Assembly: GCF_001742165.1 (NCBI RefSeq)
Contig: NZ_CP016444.1
Coordinates: 744,001 to 808,000, forward strand
From: Burkholderia stabilis
Lineage (GTDB): Bacteria > Pseudomonadota > Gammaproteobacteria > Burkholderiales > Burkholderiaceae
DNA: 64,000 bases
Direction: 5' to 3'
Below, in pieces: positions 8,818 through 18,277 of this stretch (positions are counted from its first letter, which is position 1; each line of letters opens with the position of its first letter). The notes beneath the pieces are model-generated. The model was not told the DNA's origin and searched no databases. It saw nothing but the letters and a program-made list of their open reading frames with translations. A program made the position numbers and the translations under genes.

Positions 8818-9579
8818 TCACGCCGTCAGCGTGACCGACAGGCTGCCGAGCTCGCCGAAGCGGACCGTCAACGCGTCGCCGAGCGGCACGTCGATCGCGC
8901 CCGCGTACGAGCCGGTCGTCACGATCTGGCCGGCACGCACCGCATCGCCGCGCGACGCGAGGAAATTGACGAGCCACACCAGCGGTTTCAACGGATCGCC
9001 GTCCGGGTGACGGCCGTCGATCGCGCGGTTCAGCGCGCCTTCGAACGACAGCGCCAGCGTCTCGAGCGGTACATTCAGCCCGTCGTGCACGACCGGGCCG
9101 ACGCACAGCCCCTGGTTGAACTGCCCGTCGGCCAGCAGCTCGAACTTCGACGCGCGCGCCGGCTCCGCATAGCGGCAGCCGAGCACCTCGAGCACGATCC
9201 GCACTTCGCGGATCGCATCACGCACGTCGTGGTCGCTGTACGGTTGCTCGCGCGCCGGCAGGTCGCGATCGAGCACGAACGCGATTTCCGGTTCGATCCG
9301 CACGATCGGGCCGCCAACGACGCGGTACGGCGCATCGGCTTCGCGGATCGTCGACGCGAAGATCGGCGCGAGGATCACGCGGTCGGGCGGCGGCAGCGCG
9401 CATTTCCATCCGCCGACGGGTTCGCCGAGCAGGTCGGCGACGCGCTGCTGGATCGCCAGCGCGGTTTCGACGTCGTCGGGACGCAGCGCATCGGGCAGCA
9501 GCGGGCCGGGCGAGCCGGCATGGCGGGCGGCGACGAGATGCTGGGCGGCGCCGTCCACGCGTTCGGTAGTCGTTGTCAT
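8818..9579 (-). CDS. FAH-family 2-keto-4-pentenoate hydratase-like enzyme
   Basis: The ATG at 9579 yields 253 residues, the normal length for MhpD/DmpE-type hydratases. Landmarks include GWKCALP in place of the family's KxG(L/V)T segment, ILAPIFAS, the acidic metal-binding segment EPEIAFVLDRDLP and the C-terminal VTTGSYAGAIDVPLGDALTVRFGELG. Such enzymes hydrate 2-hydroxypentadienoate in meta-cleavage pathways, but no other meta-pathway gene is nearby. The gene starts 276 bases from the divergent sugar-transport operon, so it may share that regulatory region. A role on a 2-keto-3-deoxy acid is an alternative inference. Confidence 0.75.
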   Translation of the reverse strand: MTTTTERVDGAAQHLVAARHAGSPGPLLPDALRPDDVETALAIQQRVADLLGEPVGGWKCALPPPDRVILAPIFASTIREADAPYRVVGGPIVRIEPEIAFVLDRDLPAREQPYSDHDVRDAIREVRIVLEVLGCRYAEPARASKFELLADGQFNQGLCVGPVVHDGLNVPLETLALSFEGALNRAIDGRHPDGDPLKPLVWLVNFLASRGDAVRAGQIVTTGSYAGAIDVPLGDALTVRFGELGSLSVTLTA

Positions 9580-9740
9580 GTCGGTTGAGCGAGTTGAAAG
9601 TGAGCCGGCAAAAAAGGGCCGGACGAAAGTCGCACATCCGATGATAGCGCCTTCGGCGCGCCGACCGCTCGGTCGGGCGGCGTGCGGCCGCCCCGGCGGG
9701 CCCCCGGGATATCCCCTAGACGATCGGCGTTCCCCGGTAC

Positions 9741-9769
9741 TTGCAAGTCGGGCGGGTTGTCGACACAAT
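9741..9769 (+). promoter_or_regulatory. Sigma-70-like promoter of the sugar ABC operon
   Basis: TTGCAA (9741-9746) and CACAAT (9764-9769) are separated by 17 bases. The LacI-type operator begins 2 bases after the -10 box and would cover the transcription start. The arrangement is the same as upstream of the porin gene at 18091. Confidence 0.6.
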
Positions 9770-9771
9770 GC

Positions 9772-9787
9772 GGGAAAGCGCTTTCCC
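9772..9787. promoter_or_regulatory. LacI-family operator 1
   Basis: GGGAAAGCGCTTTCCC is a perfect 16-bp palindrome with the central CG typical of LacI/GalR-family sites. Near-identical copies lie at 18118 and 18222. The linked repressor gene at 16964-17959 is the obvious candidate regulator. Confidence 0.8.
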
Positions 9788-9855
9788 AAATCAATCGGAC
9801 GACGGGAAACGCGGGCTTCCTGCACAACGATTCGACAACAACGTGGAGACGGCAG

Positions 9856-11091
9856 ATGTTCAACAGGCTTCGGGCGGCAACTTTCGCAGTCCTTTCAGTG
9901 CTGGCGGCGCAGGTGTGCGCCGCGCCGGTCACGCTCGACGTGACGGGCTGGAAGGGCGGCGGCGCCGAGCCCGCCAACATGGCGGCGCTGATCGCAAAGT
10001 TCGAGAAGGAAAACCCCGACATCAAGGTCAAGTTCGAGTACATGTCGCGCAACGACACGACGACGGTCGTGTCATCGCGGCTGCAGGGCGGCAACGGGCC
10101 CGACGTGCTGATGGTCGACCGCGAACTGATGCGGCAGTGGCAGGGCGCGCATCAACTGCTGGACCTGAGCGGCGAGAAGTGGGTGCCGACGATCTGGCGC
10201 GGCGTGCGCGGCCATACGCAGATCGGCGGGAAGACCTACATGCTGCCGATGGAGCTCGTCGGCATCGGCCTGTTCGCGAACCTCGACCTGCTCAAGCGCG
10301 CGGGCGTCGCGACGGTGCCGACCGACGTCGACCAGTTGAAGGCCGCATGCGGGAAGCTCGCGGCGGCCGGCATCACGCCGATGCTGCTGCCAGCGAAGGA
10401 AGGCTGGGCGCCCGCGGCGCTCGTGATCGCCTCCGGGCTGTCGGCCGGCGGCGGCGACACGGATGCGCGCGCCGCGTCGTTCGTCGGCGCGGGCAGCGCG
10501 CGCTTCGCGGCCGATCCCGCGTTTCGCCAGTCGGTCGCCGCGCTGAAAGTGCTCGCGGATGCGAAGTGCTTCGCACCGCGCCTGAACGACGGCGTGAGCG
10601 CGTGGAGCACGGGGCTGACCGAGTTCCAGGCCGGGCGCGTCGCGATGATGCCGCAGGGCGCGTGGAATATCGCGAAGTTCAGCGCGACAAAGGGGCTCAC
10701 GTTCCAGTTCGCGCCGCTGCCGGCGCTCGTGCCCGGCAACGGGCCCGTCGCGCTCGACATGCTCGGCACCGCGTGGGCGATCAACGCGGCGTCACACCAG
10801 GCCGACGCCGCGAAGAAGTGGCTCGCGTTCTGGGCGCGCTCAGACAACGACCGTCAGTTCCTCGACGCGGAAGCCGCGTTCAGCCCGTTCGAAGGCGGCA
10901 CCGATGCGATGCCGACGCAGGCGCAACCGTATGCGGCCGCGCAGAAGAACGGGCACGTCGTGCTGTATCCGAAGGGCGTGTGGACCGGCACGCTGTTCAC
11001 GGCGATCTGGAATTCGATGTCCGCGTATTTCCTCGACATCGGGCAGGACCCGGCGAAGCTGCTCGCCCGCTGGGATGCGGCCGCGCGATGA
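9856..11091 (+). CDS. Sugar ABC transporter substrate-binding protein
   Basis: The ATG at 9856 gives 411 residues with a Sec signal peptide (FAVLSVLAAQVCA-AP). The mature protein has the family-1 solute-binding layout (VTGWKGGGAEPANMAALIAKFEKENPDIKVKFEYM, then GPDVLMVDR), as in binding proteins for maltose, lactose and other sugars. It would capture the sugar in the periplasm and deliver it to the permeases encoded next. It is the first gene of an operon that runs at least through the lactonase at 16951. The start chosen agrees with the signal peptide; the upstream in-frame extension would cover the promoter. Confidence 0.9.
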   Translation: MFNRLRAATFAVLSVLAAQVCAAPVTLDVTGWKGGGAEPANMAALIAKFEKENPDIKVKFEYMSRNDTTTVVSSRLQGGNGPDVLMVDRELMRQWQGAHQLLDLSGEKWVPTIWRGVRGHTQIGGKTYMLPMELVGIGLFANLDLLKRAGVATVPTDVDQLKAACGKLAAAGITPMLLPAKEGWAPAALVIASGLSAGGGDTDARAASFVGAGSARFAADPAFRQSVAALKVLADAKCFAPRLNDGVSAWSTGLTEFQAGRVAMMPQGAWNIAKFSATKGLTFQFAPLPALVPGNGPVALDMLGTAWAINAASHQADAAKKWLAFWARSDNDRQFLDAEAAFSPFEGGTDAMPTQAQPYAAAQKNGHVVLYPKGVWTGTLFTAIWNSMSAYFLDIGQDPAKLLARWDAAAR

Positions 11092-11117
11092 ACCGTCCGT
11101 CCGCTGACATTTCCCGT

Positions 11118-11137
11118 GCCGCGCGGCGTCGCGCGGC
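11118..11137 (+). other. Intercistronic hairpin after the binding-protein gene
   Basis: GCCGCGCG (11118-11125) pairs with CGCGCGGC (11130-11137) around a GCGT loop in the 70-base gap before the first permease. No T-tract follows, and GGAGG at 11151 is the next ribosome binding site. Such hairpins often stabilise binding-protein mRNA so that it is made in excess over the permeases. Confidence 0.5.
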
Positions 11138-11161
11138 GCGGTTCGACGAAGGAGGCGCACG

Positions 11162-12031
11162 ATGAAGCGCAACCGGACCTTGTTGTGGTGCGCCGCGCCG
11201 GCGCTCGCGCTGTACGCGCTGCTGAGCCTGTATCCGCTGTTCAAGGCCGCGCGGATGAGCCTGACCGATTTCACCGGCGTGGGCGACGCGCACTGGATCG
11301 GGCTCGCGAATTACGCGGCGGCGTTTCGCGATCCCGCGAGCCTGCATACGCTCGCCGTCACGTTCGCGTACGCGGCGATCGTCGTGATCGTGCAGAACGG
11401 GCTCGGGCTGCTGTTCGCGGCGCTGCTGTTCTCGCTGCCGCGGTTGCGCGGCGCGTTGCGCGTCGGGCTGCTCGTGCCGAGCATGTTCTCGGCGGTGATC
11501 GCCGGGTTCGTGTGGGAATACCTGTATTCGCCGCTCGGCGGCGGCATCAACGAGCTGCTGCATCTCGTGCATCTCGACGCGCTGCAGCAGGTATGGCTCG
11601 GCGATCCGTCGGTCACGCTGCCGGCCGTCACGGCCGTGCACGTGTGGATGTACGTCGGGTATTCGACGGCGATCTTCCTCGCCGGCTACCTGAACATCCC
11701 GTCGGAACTGCACGACGCGGCGAAGCTCGACGGCGCGAACGCATGGGTGCGCTTCACGCGCATCGACCTGCCGCTGCTCGCGCCCGCCTTCACCGTGAAC
11801 ATCACGCTGAGCACGATCGGCGCGCTGAAGACTTTCGAGCTGCCGCTCGTGCTGACCAACGGCGGGCCGGACGGCGCGACGACCACGCTCGGGCTGCAGA
11901 TCTTCCACAGCCTGTTCAACGACTACAAGTTCGGCTTCGCGAGCGCGCTGTCGATGATCATGCTCGCGATCGTCGTCGTGGTCGCGACCACGCAGAACAC
12001 GATCCTGCGCCGCCGGGAGGACAACCTGTGA
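11162..12031 (+). CDS. Sugar ABC transporter permease 1 (MalF/UgpA type)
   Basis: The product has 289 residues with six predicted membrane helices, starting ALALYALLSLYPLFKAARMSLTDF. The cytoplasmic EAA loop is present as SELHDAAKLDGANAWVRFTRIDLPLLAP, the contact site for the ATPase. It is preceded by AAGGAGG at 11149-11155. Its stop overlaps the GTG start of the second permease by 3 bases (GTGA at 12028-12031), which indicates translational coupling. It forms a heterodimeric channel in the inner membrane with the next gene product. Confidence 0.92.
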   Translation: MKRNRTLLWCAAPALALYALLSLYPLFKAARMSLTDFTGVGDAHWIGLANYAAAFRDPASLHTLAVTFAYAAIVVIVQNGLGLLFAALLFSLPRLRGALRVGLLVPSMFSAVIAGFVWEYLYSPLGGGINELLHLVHLDALQQVWLGDPSVTLPAVTAVHVWMYVGYSTAIFLAGYLNIPSELHDAAKLDGANAWVRFTRIDLPLLAPAFTVNITLSTIGALKTFELPLVLTNGGPDGATTTLGLQIFHSLFNDYKFGFASALSMIMLAIVVVVATTQNTILRRREDNL

Positions 12032-12930
12032 ACGTCATCCGTCAACGCTTTCATGCGGACCGCGCAGTTGCCGGCACGTCGGGCGGCGGGCAACGCGCGG
12101 GCACGCTGCTGCGCCGCGTGCCGGGCTTCGCGCGGCTCGTCGCGGCGATCGCGATCGTCGCGATCGTGCTGTTGCCGACGATCTACATGGTGCTGATGTC
12201 GCTGCGCACCGGCGACGACATCATCGCGCGCCCGCTCGGGCTGCCCGACCATGTGTTCTTCGGCAACTACGCGGCCGTGTTCACGCAGATGAACTACTGG
12301 CGCAGCGTCGCGAACACGATCGGCATCACGCTCGCGGTCACGCTGCTCGTCGCGCTGCTGTCGTCGCTCGCCGCCTATCCGCTCGCACGCGTGAAGGGCC
12401 GGCTGTCGACCGCGGTCTACATCGTGCTGACGCTCGGCCTGACGATCCCGATGTTCGTCAGCCTGACGCCGCTCTACGTGCTGTTCCGCGATCTGCATCT
12501 GCTCAACACGTACCTGGGCGTCGTGCTCGCGTACACCGTGCAGAGCCTGCCGCTCGGCGTGTTCTTCTACACGAGCTTCCTGAAGCGGATTCCGCTCGAA
12601 CTCGAAGAAGCCGCCGTGATGGACGGCTGCAGCCCGCTGCAGGTGTACTGGTACATCGTGCTGCCGCTGCTGCGGCCGATCACCGGCACGCTCGCGATGT
12701 TCGTCACGCTGTCGGTGTGGAACGACCTCGTCTATCCGCTGCTGTTCCTGACCGACTCGTCGAAGTTCACGATCACGGTCGCGGTGTTCCGCTTCATCGG
12801 CACCAACGACATCGATCCGACCAAGCTGTTCCCGGCGGCCGTGATGGGCACGCTGCCGCTTCTCGTGCTGTTCTTCCTGCTCCAGCGCAGGATCGTCGCG
12901 GGCATTACGGCCGGCGCGGTCAAGGGGTGA
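12028..12930 (+). CDS. Sugar ABC transporter permease 2 (MalG/UgpE type)
   Basis: The GTG at 12028 overlaps the upstream stop and gives 300 residues. A basic N-terminal tail of about 35 residues precedes the first helix (LVAAIAIVAIVLLPTIYMVLMSL). The EAA loop reads IPLELEEAAVMDGCSPLQVYWYIVLPLLRP, the canonical MalG form. Six helices are predicted. It pairs with permease 1 and the ATPase encoded at 14894. The dehydrogenase gene follows after only 4 bases. Confidence 0.92.
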   Translation: MNVIRQRFHADRAVAGTSGGGQRAGTLLRRVPGFARLVAAIAIVAIVLLPTIYMVLMSLRTGDDIIARPLGLPDHVFFGNYAAVFTQMNYWRSVANTIGITLAVTLLVALLSSLAAYPLARVKGRLSTAVYIVLTLGLTIPMFVSLTPLYVLFRDLHLLNTYLGVVLAYTVQSLPLGVFFYTSFLKRIPLELEEAAVMDGCSPLQVYWYIVLPLLRPITGTLAMFVTLSVWNDLVYPLLFLTDSSKFTITVAVFRFIGTNDIDPTKLFPAAVMGTLPLLVLFFLLQRRIVAGITAGAVKG

Positions 12931-12934
12931 AACC

Positions 12935-13720
12935 ATGAATCCATTCGAATCGCTCGACGGCCGCGTGGTCGTCGTCACGGGCGGCGGCGACGGCATCGGC
13001 CTCGGCATCGTCGAAGTGCTCGCGCAATGCGGCGCGCAGGTGGTCGTCGCGGAGAAGAACGCCGCGCGCGCCGACGCCGTGCGCGAACGCCTCGGCGGGC
13101 GCGATGCACTGTTCGTCGAAACCGACGTCGCGGAACCGGCGAGCGTGGCCGCGCTGTTCGAGCGCGTCGATGCGTACCACGGCCGGCTCGACGGGCTCGT
13201 GAACAACGCGGGCATCACGCTGCACGGTCCGTTCGACGCGTTCTCGCTCGACGATTGCGACCGCCTGTACCGCACCAACCTGCGTTCGATGTTCCAGTGC
13301 GCGCAGCTCGCGGCGCCGCGCATCGCGCGCGCGGGCGGCGGCGCGATCGTCAACATCGCGTCGAATCACGCAGGCGCGAGCGTGCCGGGCTTCGAGATGT
13401 ACGCGGCGACCAAGGGCGGCATCGTCGCGATGTCGCGCGCGATGGCGACGAGCCTCGCGCCGCAGCGCATCCGCGTCAATACGCTGAGCCCCGGCTTCAC
13501 GCTGAACGCGCCGATCGGCGCGGCGCTCGAGCGCGATCCCGCGCTGCTCGACGCGTATCGCGCGCTGCATCCCGCGCAGCGCATCAACGAGCCGGCCGAT
13601 ATCGGCCGCATCGCCGCGTTCCTGCTGTCGGACGCGGCGGCCGGCATCGCCGGCGCGGATCTCGTCGCCGACAACGGCATGTCGGCGCTGCTGTTCAACC
13701 GCACCCGTTCATCCACATGA
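12935..13720 (+). CDS. SDR-family dehydrogenase, probable galactose (aldose) 1-dehydrogenase
   Basis: The product has 261 residues. It shows the Rossmann motif TGGGDGIG (about residue 16), NNAGI near 90, the catalytic Ser in VNIAS, and YAATKGG with the catalytic Tyr and Lys near 155. This is a classical short-chain dehydrogenase using NAD(P). Its place between an aldose importer and a galactonate dehydratase, with a lactonase downstream, suggests it oxidises D-galactose or a related aldose to the lactone. That substrate is inferred from context, as SDR substrate range is wide. Its stop overlaps the dgoD start (ATGA). Confidence 0.85.
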   Translation: MNPFESLDGRVVVVTGGGDGIGLGIVEVLAQCGAQVVVAEKNAARADAVRERLGGRDALFVETDVAEPASVAALFERVDAYHGRLDGLVNNAGITLHGPFDAFSLDDCDRLYRTNLRSMFQCAQLAAPRIARAGGGAIVNIASNHAGASVPGFEMYAATKGGIVAMSRAMATSLAPQRIRVNTLSPGFTLNAPIGAALERDPALLDAYRALHPAQRINEPADIGRIAAFLLSDAAAGIAGADLVADNGMSALLFNRTRSST

Positions 13721-14862
13721 AGATCACCGAAATCGAAACATTCGCGGTCGCGCCGCGCTGGCAGTTCGTCAAGGTCAGTACCGACGAGGGCCTCGCCGGC
13801 TGGGGCGAGCCGATCGTCGAAGGGCGCGCGGCCACGACCGCGGCCGCCGTGCACGAACTCGCCGACTACCTGATCGGCCGCGATCCGCGGCATATCGAGG
13901 ACCTGTTCCAGGTCATGTATCGCGGCGGTTTCTATCGCGGCGGCCCGATCCTGACGAGCGCGATCTCGGGTATCGAGCAGGCGCTGTGGGACATCAAGGC
14001 GCGCGCGCTCGGCGTGCCCGTCTACGACCTGCTCGGCGGCCCGGTGCGCGAGAAGGCACGCGTCTATGCGCACGTGAAGGGCGACACGCCGGAAGAGATG
14101 GCCGCGAACGCGCGGCAGCTCGTCGAGGCCGGGTATACGGCGCTGAAGATGGGCGTCGTCAACGCGACCGACTGGATCGAGTCGCCGGCGGCGATCGATC
14201 GCGCGGTCGCGCGCTTCGGCACGGTGCGCGACGCGATCGGCAAGGAGGTCGGGCTCGGCATCGACTTCCACGGCCGCGTGCGCCGCCCGGTGGCGAAGGC
14301 GCTCGCGAAAGCGCTCGCGCCGTTCGACCCGATGTTCTACGAGGAGCTGCTGCTGCCCGAGCACAACGATGCGCTGCGCGAAGTCGCGCGCGATTGCGCG
14401 GTGCCGCTCGCGACGGGCGAACGGCTGTTTACGCGCTGGCAGTTCAAGGAGCTGCTGCAGGAAGGCGTCGTCGACATCGTGCAGCCCGACGTGAGCCATA
14501 CGGGCGGCATCTGGGAGCTGCGCAAGATCGCGGCGATGGCCGAAGCGTACGACGTCGCGGTCGCGCCGCATTGCCCGCTCGGGCCCCTGACGCTCGCGGC
14601 GTCGTTGCAGATCGATTTCTGTACGCCGAACGCGTTCATCCAGGAGCAGTCGACCAACGTCGCCTATCACGACGACAACGCGATGTACGCATATACGCGC
14701 GGCATTCCATTCGCGTTCGACGGCGGCTACGTCATGCGCCCCGACGCGCCGGGGCTCGGCGTCGAGATCGACGAGGAGAAGGTGCGGACGGCCGCCGCGA
14801 CGGGGCACCGCTGGCGCAACCCGGTGTGGCGCCGCGAGGATGGCTCGGTCGCCGAATGGTGA
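13717..14862 (+). CDS. dgoD: D-galactonate dehydratase
   Basis: The product has 381 residues, the length of E. coli DgoD, and belongs to the enolase superfamily. Conserved blocks are WGEPIVEGRA, FYRGGPILTSAISGIEQALWDIK, IDFHGRV (metal-ligand Asp and general acid His), a Glu ligand in FYEELLLPE, ATGERLF (Glu ligand), QPDVSHTGG and APHCPLGPLTLAAS (catalytic His), ending WRNPVWRREDGSVAEW. It removes water from D-galactonate to give 2-dehydro-3-deoxygalactonate. The start ATGA overlaps the SDR stop. A near relative acting on another sugar acid cannot be excluded, but the match to DgoD is close along the whole length. Confidence 0.93.
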   Translation: MKITEIETFAVAPRWQFVKVSTDEGLAGWGEPIVEGRAATTAAAVHELADYLIGRDPRHIEDLFQVMYRGGFYRGGPILTSAISGIEQALWDIKARALGVPVYDLLGGPVREKARVYAHVKGDTPEEMAANARQLVEAGYTALKMGVVNATDWIESPAAIDRAVARFGTVRDAIGKEVGLGIDFHGRVRRPVAKALAKALAPFDPMFYEELLLPEHNDALREVARDCAVPLATGERLFTRWQFKELLQEGVVDIVQPDVSHTGGIWELRKIAAMAEAYDVAVAPHCPLGPLTLAASLQIDFCTPNAFIQEQSTNVAYHDDNAMYAYTRGIPFAFDGGYVMRPDAPGLGVEIDEEKVRTAAATGHRWRNPVWRREDGSVAEW

Positions 14863-14893
14863 GCGACGGGAACGGACGAGGAGAAACCCAATC

Positions 14894-15973
<1,080 letters not shown>

Positions 15974-15994
15974 GTCCGGCCTGGCCGGCAGGTT

Positions 15995-16017
15995 CCGCCC
16001 GCCGTATCGGCGGGCGG
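15995..16017 (+). terminator. Strong hairpin between ATPase and lactonase genes
   Basis: A perfect 10-bp stem (CCGCCCGCCG with CGGCGGGCGG, loop TAT) fills the 72-base gap. No T-tract follows directly, so it may attenuate rather than stop transcription into the lactonase gene. Confidence 0.45.
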
Positions 16018-16045
16018 CCGAACGCATGCATAAAACAGAAATTCG

Positions 16046-16951
16046 ATGACGACAGTAAAACTGGTACAGGGCGCGAATGCGATCCTGGGTGAGGGCCCGC
16101 TCTGGTGCGAACGCTCGGCGTCGCTCTACTGGATCGACATCAAGCGCACCGCGCTCTACCGCTACACGCCCGGCCACGGGCAGACGGGTTTCTGGCTGCT
16201 GCCGGAGCTGGCCGGCTGCGTTGCGAGTGTCGACGACGGGCGGCTGCTCGTCGCGCTGAAAAGCGGCCTGCACCTGTTCGATCCCGGGCACGGCACGCTC
16301 GAACGGCTGGCCGACGCCGCGCACGCGCGGCCGTCGCTGCGCTACAACGACGGCGCGGTCGATGCGCGCGGCCGCTTCTGGGTCGGCACGATGGCCGACG
16401 ACGGCGACGGTCCCGGCGATCTCCATTGCTTCGAGCAGGCGCGCGCGTCGCGCGTCGCGGTGGCCGGCTTTGCGTGCGCGAACGGGATGGGCTGGAGCCC
16501 GGACGGCACGACGATGTATGTGACGGATTCCGGCCGCCGCACGATCTTCGCGTACGACTTCGACGTCGAGGCCGCGCGCCTGTCGAACGCGCGGCCGTTC
16601 GTGACGTTCGGCGATGCGCGCGGCGTGCCGGACGGGCTCGCGGTCGATGCGGAAGGCGGCGTGTGGTCGGCGGTCTGGGACGGCTGGCGGCTGCATCGCC
16701 ATGCGCCGGACGGCGCGCTCGACGCCGTCGTCGAGATGCCGGTGCAGCGGCCGACGAGCATCGCGTTCGGCGGCGCCGATCGCGCGACGCTGTTCGTCAC
16801 GTCCGCATCGGTCAACGTCAGCGCGGACGGGCTGCTGCGCGGGCCGCTCGCGGGCAGCCTGTTCGAGGTGCGCCCGGGCGTTGCCGGGCTCGAACAGCAT
16901 TGCGTCGCGCGCGCGTGGCTGGGTGAGGCGGCCGAGGCCGCGCCGCGTTGA
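16046..16951 (+). CDS. SMP-30/gluconolactonase-family sugar lactonase
   Basis: The product has 301 residues and the SMP-30/LRE propeller signature: EGPLWCERSASLYWIDI with the metal-ligand Glu, YNDGAVDARGRFWVGTM, FACANGMGWSPDGTTMYVTDS and PDGLAVDAEGGVWSAVWDG. These enzymes are Ca/Zn-dependent lactonases. Here it would open the galactono-lactone made by the SDR enzyme to give galactonate for DgoD. It is the last plus-strand gene of the operon and is convergent with the repressor gene, with only 12 bases between stops. Confidence 0.9.
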   Translation: MTTVKLVQGANAILGEGPLWCERSASLYWIDIKRTALYRYTPGHGQTGFWLLPELAGCVASVDDGRLLVALKSGLHLFDPGHGTLERLADAAHARPSLRYNDGAVDARGRFWVGTMADDGDGPGDLHCFEQARASRVAVAGFACANGMGWSPDGTTMYVTDSGRRTIFAYDFDVEAARLSNARPFVTFGDARGVPDGLAVDAEGGVWSAVWDGWRLHRHAPDGALDAVVEMPVQRPTSIAFGGADRATLFVTSASVNVSADGLLRGPLAGSLFEVRPGVAGLEQHCVARAWLGEAAEAAPR

Positions 16952-16963
16952 GCGGGCGGGCGG

Positions 16964-17959
16964 TCAGCGGCGGCGCGTGTCGCGCGGCCGCACCGTCGAT
17001 TCACGCACGACGAGCCGCGCCTCGAGCATCGTATGCGGGTCGGGCGACTTGCCGGCGAGCGCGTCGAGCAGCGTCGTCATCGCGACTTCGCCCGCGCGCT
17101 CGGTTTCTGTGTCGATCGACGTCAGTGTGGGCGACGTGAGCTTGCCGAGTTCGAGGTTGTCGAAGCCGCACACGGCGACGTCGTGCGGGATCGCGATGCC
17201 GAGCCGTTCGGCTTCCTTGATGAAGCCGGCCGCGATCATGTCGTTGTAGCAGATCACCGCGTCGGGCGGCTCGGCGGACAGCATCACCGACGCGCACACG
17301 CGCTCGCCGTCGGCGACGGTCGCGCGCGGCACGCTGAACGTGCGCAGCGGCAGGCCGGCGCGCGCCAGCACCTGCTCGGCGCCCGCGCGCCGCTCGTCGT
17401 CGCCGCGCGCGTTCGGCAGGCTGATGTACGCGAAGCGCTGGTACTTTTCCATCAGCAGGTGCTGCGCGAGCATCTCGCCCGCGCGGTTCGGATCGGAGTA
17501 CAGCGTGAGCAGGCCGTCGCGCGGCGCGGAGCCGACCGCGACGACCGGCTTGCCGAGGCTCGCGGTCCAGCGCAGGTCGTCGTCGGGCATGCTGGTGTTC
17601 AGGATCAGCCCGTCGACGCGCCGGCTCAGTTTCGTCAGCGCCGGACGTTCGCCCTTGCGGTTTTCGTCGGCATCGACGATCAGGACGACGAAGTCGTTGC
17701 GCTGCGCGATCCGGTTCACACCCTTGACCATCGCGGTGAAGTACGGGTTGAGAATGTCCTGGATCACGACGCCGACCGCGCCCGTCTGGCCGGTGGCCAT
17801 CGAGCGCGCGAGCGGGTTCGACTCGTAGCCGAGCTGCGCGATCGCTTCGGCGATGCGGCGCTCGACGTCCGGCGAAAAGCGCTTCGTCTTGTTGATGAAC
17901 TTCGAGACGGTTCCGATGGAGACGCCCGCGGCGGCGGCGACTTCGTTGATCTTGGCCAC
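16964..17959 (-). CDS. LacI-family repressor of the sugar regulon
   Basis: The GTG at 17959 gives 331 residues beginning VAKINEVAAAAGVSIGTVSKFINKTK, the classical LacI helix-turn-helix, followed by the hinge (YESNPLARSMATGQTGAVGVV) and a periplasmic-binding-protein-like effector domain. A longer in-frame start would add a basic tail before the HTH, which is unusual for the family. The gene lies between the transport/catabolic operon and the porin operon, and both carry the same palindrome at their promoters. It is likely relieved by the sugar, its lactone or galactonate. Confidence 0.9.
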   Translation of the reverse strand: MAKINEVAAAAGVSIGTVSKFINKTKRFSPDVERRIAEAIAQLGYESNPLARSMATGQTGAVGVVIQDILNPYFTAMVKGVNRIAQRNDFVVLIVDADENRKGERPALTKLSRRVDGLILNTSMPDDDLRWTASLGKPVVAVGSAPRDGLLTLYSDPNRAGEMLAQHLLMEKYQRFAYISLPNARGDDERRAGAEQVLARAGLPLRTFSVPRATVADGERVCASVMLSAEPPDAVICYNDMIAAGFIKEAERLGIAIPHDVAVCGFDNLELGKLTSPTLTSIDTETERAGEVAMTTLLDALAGKSPDPHTMLEARLVVRESTVRPRDTRRR

Positions 17960-18090
17960 GATGAAAGTGAGTGTCAGTGCATTTTGCCGGCGAGCATAGC
18001 ATGCGCGCCGGCCACGGCGATCGCGCGGCGGCATCGCATGCGTGCCGCGCGATCGGACTCGGTACTATCCCTTGGAGGACCAGAATTTTC

Positions 18091-18119
18091 TTGAAAAAGC
18101 GCAATCGCGCATCGACAAT
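18091..18119 (+). promoter_or_regulatory. Sigma-70-like promoter of the porin operon
   Basis: TTGAAA (18091-18096) and GACAAT (18114-18119) have a 17-base spacer. As in the ABC operon, the operator abuts the -10 box, so repressor binding would block initiation. Confidence 0.6.
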
Positions 18120-18133
18120 GAAAACGCTTTCCC
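18118..18133. promoter_or_regulatory. LacI-family operator 2
   Basis: ATGAAAACGCTTTCCC matches the perfect palindrome at 9772 in 13 of 16 positions, with the right half intact. It overlaps the promoter's downstream edge. Confidence 0.65.
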
Positions 18134-18221
18134 TTTTCGCGAGCATAGCACGCGCGCCTTCCGTTCAGAATTCATCGGAAAACGTCGCACGCCAACCGCC
18201 GCGAAATTTTTTTGCCATGAT

Positions 18222-18237
18222 GGGAAAGCGTTTTCCC
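18222..18237. promoter_or_regulatory. LacI-family operator 3
   Basis: GGGAAAGCGTTTTCCC matches the 9772 palindrome in 15 of 16 positions. It lies in the 5' untranslated region, 40 bases before the porin start. Confidence 0.75.
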
Positions 18238-18277
18238 AATCAGACGAGACGTGAACGAAAAGAAGGGGGAGATCTTG

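Larger units (their letters stand above)
17960..18277. promoter_or_regulatory. Divergent lacI/porin control region (318 bases)
   Basis: This AT-richer stretch contains the porin-operon promoter (18091-18119) and two copies of the LacI-type palindrome (18118-18133 and 18222-18237) about 104 bp apart. That spacing would allow looping by a tetrameric or paired repressor. AAGAAGGGGGAG at 18260-18271 is the porin ribosome binding site. The repressor's own promoter must lie in the left third, but I cannot place it with confidence. Confidence 0.6.

Noticed and set aside
11116..12027. Long plus-strand frame continuing upstream of permease 2
   Set aside because: It is Arg-rich and overlaps permease 1 out of frame; the GTG at 12028 overlapping the permease 1 stop is the true start.
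16105..16926. Second open frame inside the lactonase gene
   Set aside because: Composition is Arg/Ala-biased; the lactonase frame has clear SMP-30 motifs.
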